From: Rhizobium sp. L51/94
GTDB lineage: Bacteria > Pseudomonadota > Alphaproteobacteria > Rhizobiales > Rhizobiaceae
Reading direction: 5' to 3'
Length of the DNA stretch: 64,000 nt
NCBI RefSeq assembly: GCF_019355555.1
Contig: NZ_CP072142.1
Location: forward strand, 310,001 to 374,000
A program made the position numbers and the translations under genes. This document shows, one piece after another, positions 61,423 to 64,000 of the stretch (the first letter of the stretch is position 1; every line of letters starts with the position of its first letter). The notes under the pieces are model-generated. The model had not been told where the DNA came from. It ran no database searches and was given only the letters and a program-made list of their open reading frames with translations.

Positions 61423-62477
61423 GTCAGTTCCTGCCTTTCAACGATGACGGCAACGGGTCCGCCGCCGGGAGGCCCCTGGTGTTCAGCGCCGCCGGAGACA
61501 TAGAGGTCCGTCGCCCCGAACAGGCCGGCAAGGACGCCGCCGACGAAGGCGCGGGCATGCCGGGTGGAGGAGATATCGCTGTCGTCAAGCATGGTATGCC
61601 GGCGACCGCGGACAGAACCGGAAGGGTCCGCTTCGGCCTTGGCGAGTACCGCCACGAGAGTGGCGTCGCCGAGGCGGTCGCGTGCTTCCTTTACACCGGC
61701 TGTGTCGATCGCATCGCCCATGATGGCGTGGTCGATGGCGAGCGGGCCGGACCAGCGGGGACTCATGCCGAGCACGATGATCTCGTGGTCCTCAAGTTCG
61801 ACGCCGGCGGATGTGGAGGCACGGCCGGAGAAGAGGTCGAGCCGGGTGCAGACATCACTGTCCGAAATCGTGCCCGGATCCAGTTCGCCGAGGGCCACCG
61901 CCACACCCAGCGCCGATGCGCCACGGGAATAGGCCATGGATTTCAATGCGTCGCGGGTGACTGTCGTGCCGCCGGCGTGCTCGACTTCGAGGACCCGTCG
62001 CTGGGTCAGAAGGGGGCACTTGATCTGCACGAAATGCACGTCTTCCAACGTGTCGATCCCGGCATCGGTAATCGCCGCGCGTACCGCCTCTGCCACGCTC
62101 AGCACCTGTTGCCTGCGGCCGAGATGCTGCCACGGCAATCCAGACGTGCGGGCAACGCCGATTGCAAGTGCGCCGGTTCCCTCATCCGCCACCTGCTGCC
62201 GACCAAAAACTGTCCAGTGCGGCGACAGCGCGCCTTCGGTGCCGCCGGACATCACGATCGAGGCGCCGGATATGCCGTGCTTTGCAAACAGCGTTTCGAA
62301 GCTCGTCGTGGCGAAGGCGCGCGTGAAATCGTTGACGCAGCCATTGCCCTCGGTCTTGCCGAGAATGGCAACGAGATCGCCAGGTGGCAGGGCAGCATCG
62401 AACAAGGCCTCGACGCCGGCAATATCATTGGGGCCATCTGCTGCGATGCGAGCGACGAAGGCGCGGCGGGAGGACAT
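61419..62477 (-). CDS. atzD: Cyanuric acid amidohydrolase / barbiturase family ring-opening hydrolase
   Basis: A 352-residue member of the AtzD/barbiturase family, built of three similar repeats each supplying a Lys-Ser pair: Lys41 (ILGKTEGNG) with Ser77 (VMSGGTEG), the Lys of QIKCPLLT with the Ser of AYSRGASALG, and the Lys of LAKAEADPSG with the Ser of YVSGGAEHQGP. Cyanuric acid hydrolases open the triazine ring to carboxybiuret, which loses CO2 to biuret. The adjacent BiuH and AtzF support cyanuric acid over barbiturate. The start at 62477 is in a TGATG overlap with biuH. Confidence 0.88.
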   Translation of the reverse strand: MSSRRAFVARIAADGPNDIAGVEALFDAALPPGDLVAILGKTEGNGCVNDFTRAFATTSFETLFAKHGISGASIVMSGGTEGALSPHWTVFGRQQVADEGTGALAIGVARTSGLPWQHLGRRQQVLSVAEAVRAAITDAGIDTLEDVHFVQIKCPLLTQRRVLEVEHAGGTTVTRDALKSMAYSRGASALGVAVALGELDPGTISDSDVCTRLDLFSGRASTSAGVELEDHEIIVLGMSPRWSGPLAIDHAIMGDAIDTAGVKEARDRLGDATLVAVLAKAEADPSGSVRGRRHTMLDDSDISSTRHARAFVGGVLAGLFGATDLYVSGGAEHQGPPGGGPVAVIVERQELT

Positions 62478-63178
62478 CAGCCGATCCCCTCGATGATCGC
62501 CTGCGATGTCGAGACGGCGCCGAAGACGCCGCCCTGCATCTTGATCATCTTGATGGCGGCGAGGTGGTTGGTGTAGTCGGTGGCGCCGCAGCAATCCTCC
62601 AGCATGACGCATTCGAACCCGCGGTCGTTCGCCTCGCGCATCGTCGTGTGGACGCAGACGTCCGTCGTAATACCGGTAAGGATGATGTTCTCGATGCGCT
62701 TCTGGTGAAGAATGAGCTCAAGGTCGGTCGCGCAGAACGAGCCCTTGCCGGGCTTGTCGATGATCGTCTCGCCGGCGATGGGGTAGAGTTCATCGATGAT
62801 ATCCCAGCCGGGCTCGCCCCGTACCAGGATGCGGCCGCAGGGGCCCACATCGCCGATGCCAGCGCCGATGCGCTGCGAACGCCAGCGCTTATTGGCCGGC
62901 AGGTCTGCAAGGTCAGGCCGGTGGCCTTCGCGGGTATGGATGATGTGATAGCCGTTCGCGCGCATGGCTGTCAGCACCGCCTTGATCGGGGCGATCGGCG
63001 CTCGCACCAGCGAGAGGTCATAGCCCATATGATCGACATAGCCGCCGGCGCCGCAGAAGTCGGTCTGCATGTCGATGATGATAAGCGCCGTATTATCGGG
63101 GCGCAGCGCGCCGTTATAGGGCCAGGGATAGGGATCGGACGTGATGAAGCGTCCCTTGGTTTCCGTCTGCAAATCCAT
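62477..63178 (-). CDS. biuH: Biuret amidohydrolase
   Basis: A 233-residue isochorismatase-fold hydrolase converting biuret to allophanate and ammonia. Asp36, Lys142 and Cys175 fall at exactly the numbers I recall for the catalytic triad of the Rhizobium leguminosarum enzyme, and Gln215 is also conserved. The sequence around YPWPYNGALRPDNTALIIID and DMQTDFCGAGGYVDHMGYDL appears nearly identical to it. AGGAGG precedes the ATG. It is coupled to the AtzD-like gene. Confidence 0.93.
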   Translation of the reverse strand: MDLQTETKGRFITSDPYPWPYNGALRPDNTALIIIDMQTDFCGAGGYVDHMGYDLSLVRAPIAPIKAVLTAMRANGYHIIHTREGHRPDLADLPANKRWRSQRIGAGIGDVGPCGRILVRGEPGWDIIDELYPIAGETIIDKPGKGSFCATDLELILHQKRIENIILTGITTDVCVHTTMREANDRGFECVMLEDCCGATDYTNHLAAIKMIKMQGGVFGAVSTSQAIIEGIG

Positions 63179-63188
63179 ATCAGGCCTC

Positions 63189-64000
63189 CTATTCGCCGGC
63201 TATCTTGCGTGTTTCGCGATAGGACCTCGTCGGCTTCTCAAAGCCGCAAGTCGTTCCATCCTTGACCTTGATCTCATCCTCCCAAGGCAGCTTGTACTGC
63301 CCTGCCATCAGATCGTGCATGTAGGTGTAGGGCGCATCGCCGGCGCCGCTGGCAACGGCCACATAGCCGCGATGGCCGAACTGGTAGATGTTGTTTTCAA
63401 CGCCCCAGCCGCGCCGTGCCTCGCGGACGAGATCAGGCCGCACCTCGGCGGTGATGATCTCGTTGACGCGGCCGGATGTTCCGTGGGCGATGATCGAACC
63501 GTCGAAATTGCAGATCATCCCCTCCCCCATGGAATCGAAGCTGCCGTCGGAGCCGGACATGCAGACACTGACTGTCACCATCAGGTTGCAGAAGGCATTC
63601 GACTGGTTGGTAAAGCGCCAGCTTTCGCGGATCGGGGCGGTGTAGCCGGCCGTGCGGATCATGATCTCGGCGCCCTTGTAGGCGCATTCGCGAGACATTT
63701 CCGGGAACATGCCGTCATGGCAGATGATCAGTGCCAGCTTTGCGCCCTTGGGGCCGTCGATGACCGGAATGCCGAGATCGCCGGGTTCCCACGGCTCGAC
63801 CGGCACCCACGGATGCATCTTGCGATAATAGAGTTTGAGTTCACCCTGGTCGTCGATGATGATGCCGGAGTTGTAGGGCATGCCACCGGGATTGAATTCC
63901 ATGAGCGAGAAGCATCCCCAGATATGGTTGTCGCGACAGGCCTGCTTGAATGCGGCCACTTCCGGACCGTCCATCCGGCACATGATGTCCGGGTTGATGT
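63189..64000 (-). CDS. amiF: Formamidase, C-terminal part (5' end beyond window)
   Basis: About 270 residues of a nitrilase-superfamily amidase, open to the window edge (INPDIMCRMDGPEV reads through). The catalytic Lys is in LYYRKMHPWVPVEP and the Cys in ALIICHDGMFPEMSRECAYKG. WGCFSLMEFNPGG, RESWRFTNQSNAFCNL and YQFGHRGYVAV are typical of formamidase AmiF, which makes formate and ammonia from formamide. About 70 N-terminal residues, including the catalytic Glu, are outside. It begins what is visible of the cyanurate/biuret operon. Confidence 0.88.
   Translation of the reverse strand, partial: INPDIMCRMDGPEVAAFKQACRDNHIWGCFSLMEFNPGGMPYNSGIIIDDQGELKLYYRKMHPWVPVEPWEPGDLGIPVIDGPKGAKLALIICHDGMFPEMSRECAYKGAEIMIRTAGYTAPIRESWRFTNQSNAFCNLMVTVSVCMSGSDGSFDSMGEGMICNFDGSIIAHGTSGRVNEIITAEVRPDLVREARRGWGVENNIYQFGHRGYVAVASGAGDAPYTYMHDLMAGQYKLPWEDEIKVKDGTTCGFEKPTRSYRETRKIAGE

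Noticed and set aside
61419..62477. Barbiturase of oxidative pyrimidine degradation
   Set aside because: The family covers both activities, but the adjoining BiuH and AtzF genes fit cyanuric acid far better; kept only as an alternative in the annotation.

Overview
The window looks like a high-GC alphaproteobacterial chromosome or large replicon, most likely from the Rhizobiaceae (Rhizobium, Agrobacterium, Ensifer or Shinella type). The reasons are codon use, dense operons joined by ATGA and TGATG overlaps, many ABC importers, and a biuret amidohydrolase that matches the Rhizobium leguminosarum enzyme at every catalytic residue I can compare. This assignment is inference from gene content; no rRNA or tRNA gene is present to confirm it.

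The first 9.3 kb is ordinary: the start of a periplasmic binding protein, a calcineurin-type phosphoesterase, a small HNH-like protein, tail-specific protease Prc, a DUF533/TerB-like membrane protein, a vapBC toxin-antitoxin pair, a bestrophin-type channel and a cystine-type amino acid ABC importer. A ThiXYZ-like (NMT1-type) importer follows at 9.7-12.3 kb.

From 12.3 to 32.6 kb lies the most unusual part: two divergent operons around a control region at 25.1-25.5 kb. The leftward operon (25123 down to 12349) carries an acylphosphatase-like small protein, a free-standing Rieske protein, a GST-like protein, a LysR regulator, a two-subunit ThDP decarboxylase, a GMC oxidoreductase, a TrzA-type amidohydrolase, a Rieske-less oxygenase catalytic subunit, a FAD-molybdopterin fusion hydroxylase with its 2Fe-2S partner, and an aldehyde dehydrogenase. 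The rightward operon has a sigma-54 promoter and carries a BMP-type (nucleoside/purine-like) ABC importer, a second Rieske-less oxygenase and guanine deaminase. I read this as a nitrogen-regulated pathway for a substituted purine or similar N-heterocycle, built on a split Rieske oxygenase resembling the NdmCDE N-demethylase arrangement.

From 32.6 to 42.5 kb there is a ribose-type ABC importer with an SMP-30 lactonase, a divergent GAF histidine kinase and response regulator, and a cyclic-imide hydrolase with a small CxxC protein and a CobW GTPase. From 42.6 to 50.6 kb is a guanidine assimilation operon. A near-consensus sigma-54 promoter starts a leader containing a guanidine-I (ykkC) riboswitch and terminator, followed by an importer, two carboxyguanidine-deiminase subunits and a 1179-residue guanidine/urea carboxylase. 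Its product, allophanate, would be destroyed by the allophanate hydrolase at 57-58.9 kb. That enzyme belongs to a leftward operon for cyanuric acid and biuret (formamidase, BiuH, AtzD-like ring-opening hydrolase, ABC ATPase, a second isochorismatase-type hydrolase, a cupin, AtzF), so two nitrogen routes meet at allophanate.

Between these sit an RND efflux pair, a frameshifted gene, a tiny membrane protein and a TfuA-like protein without a YcaO partner in the window. No CRISPR array, insertion sequence or stable RNA gene was seen.
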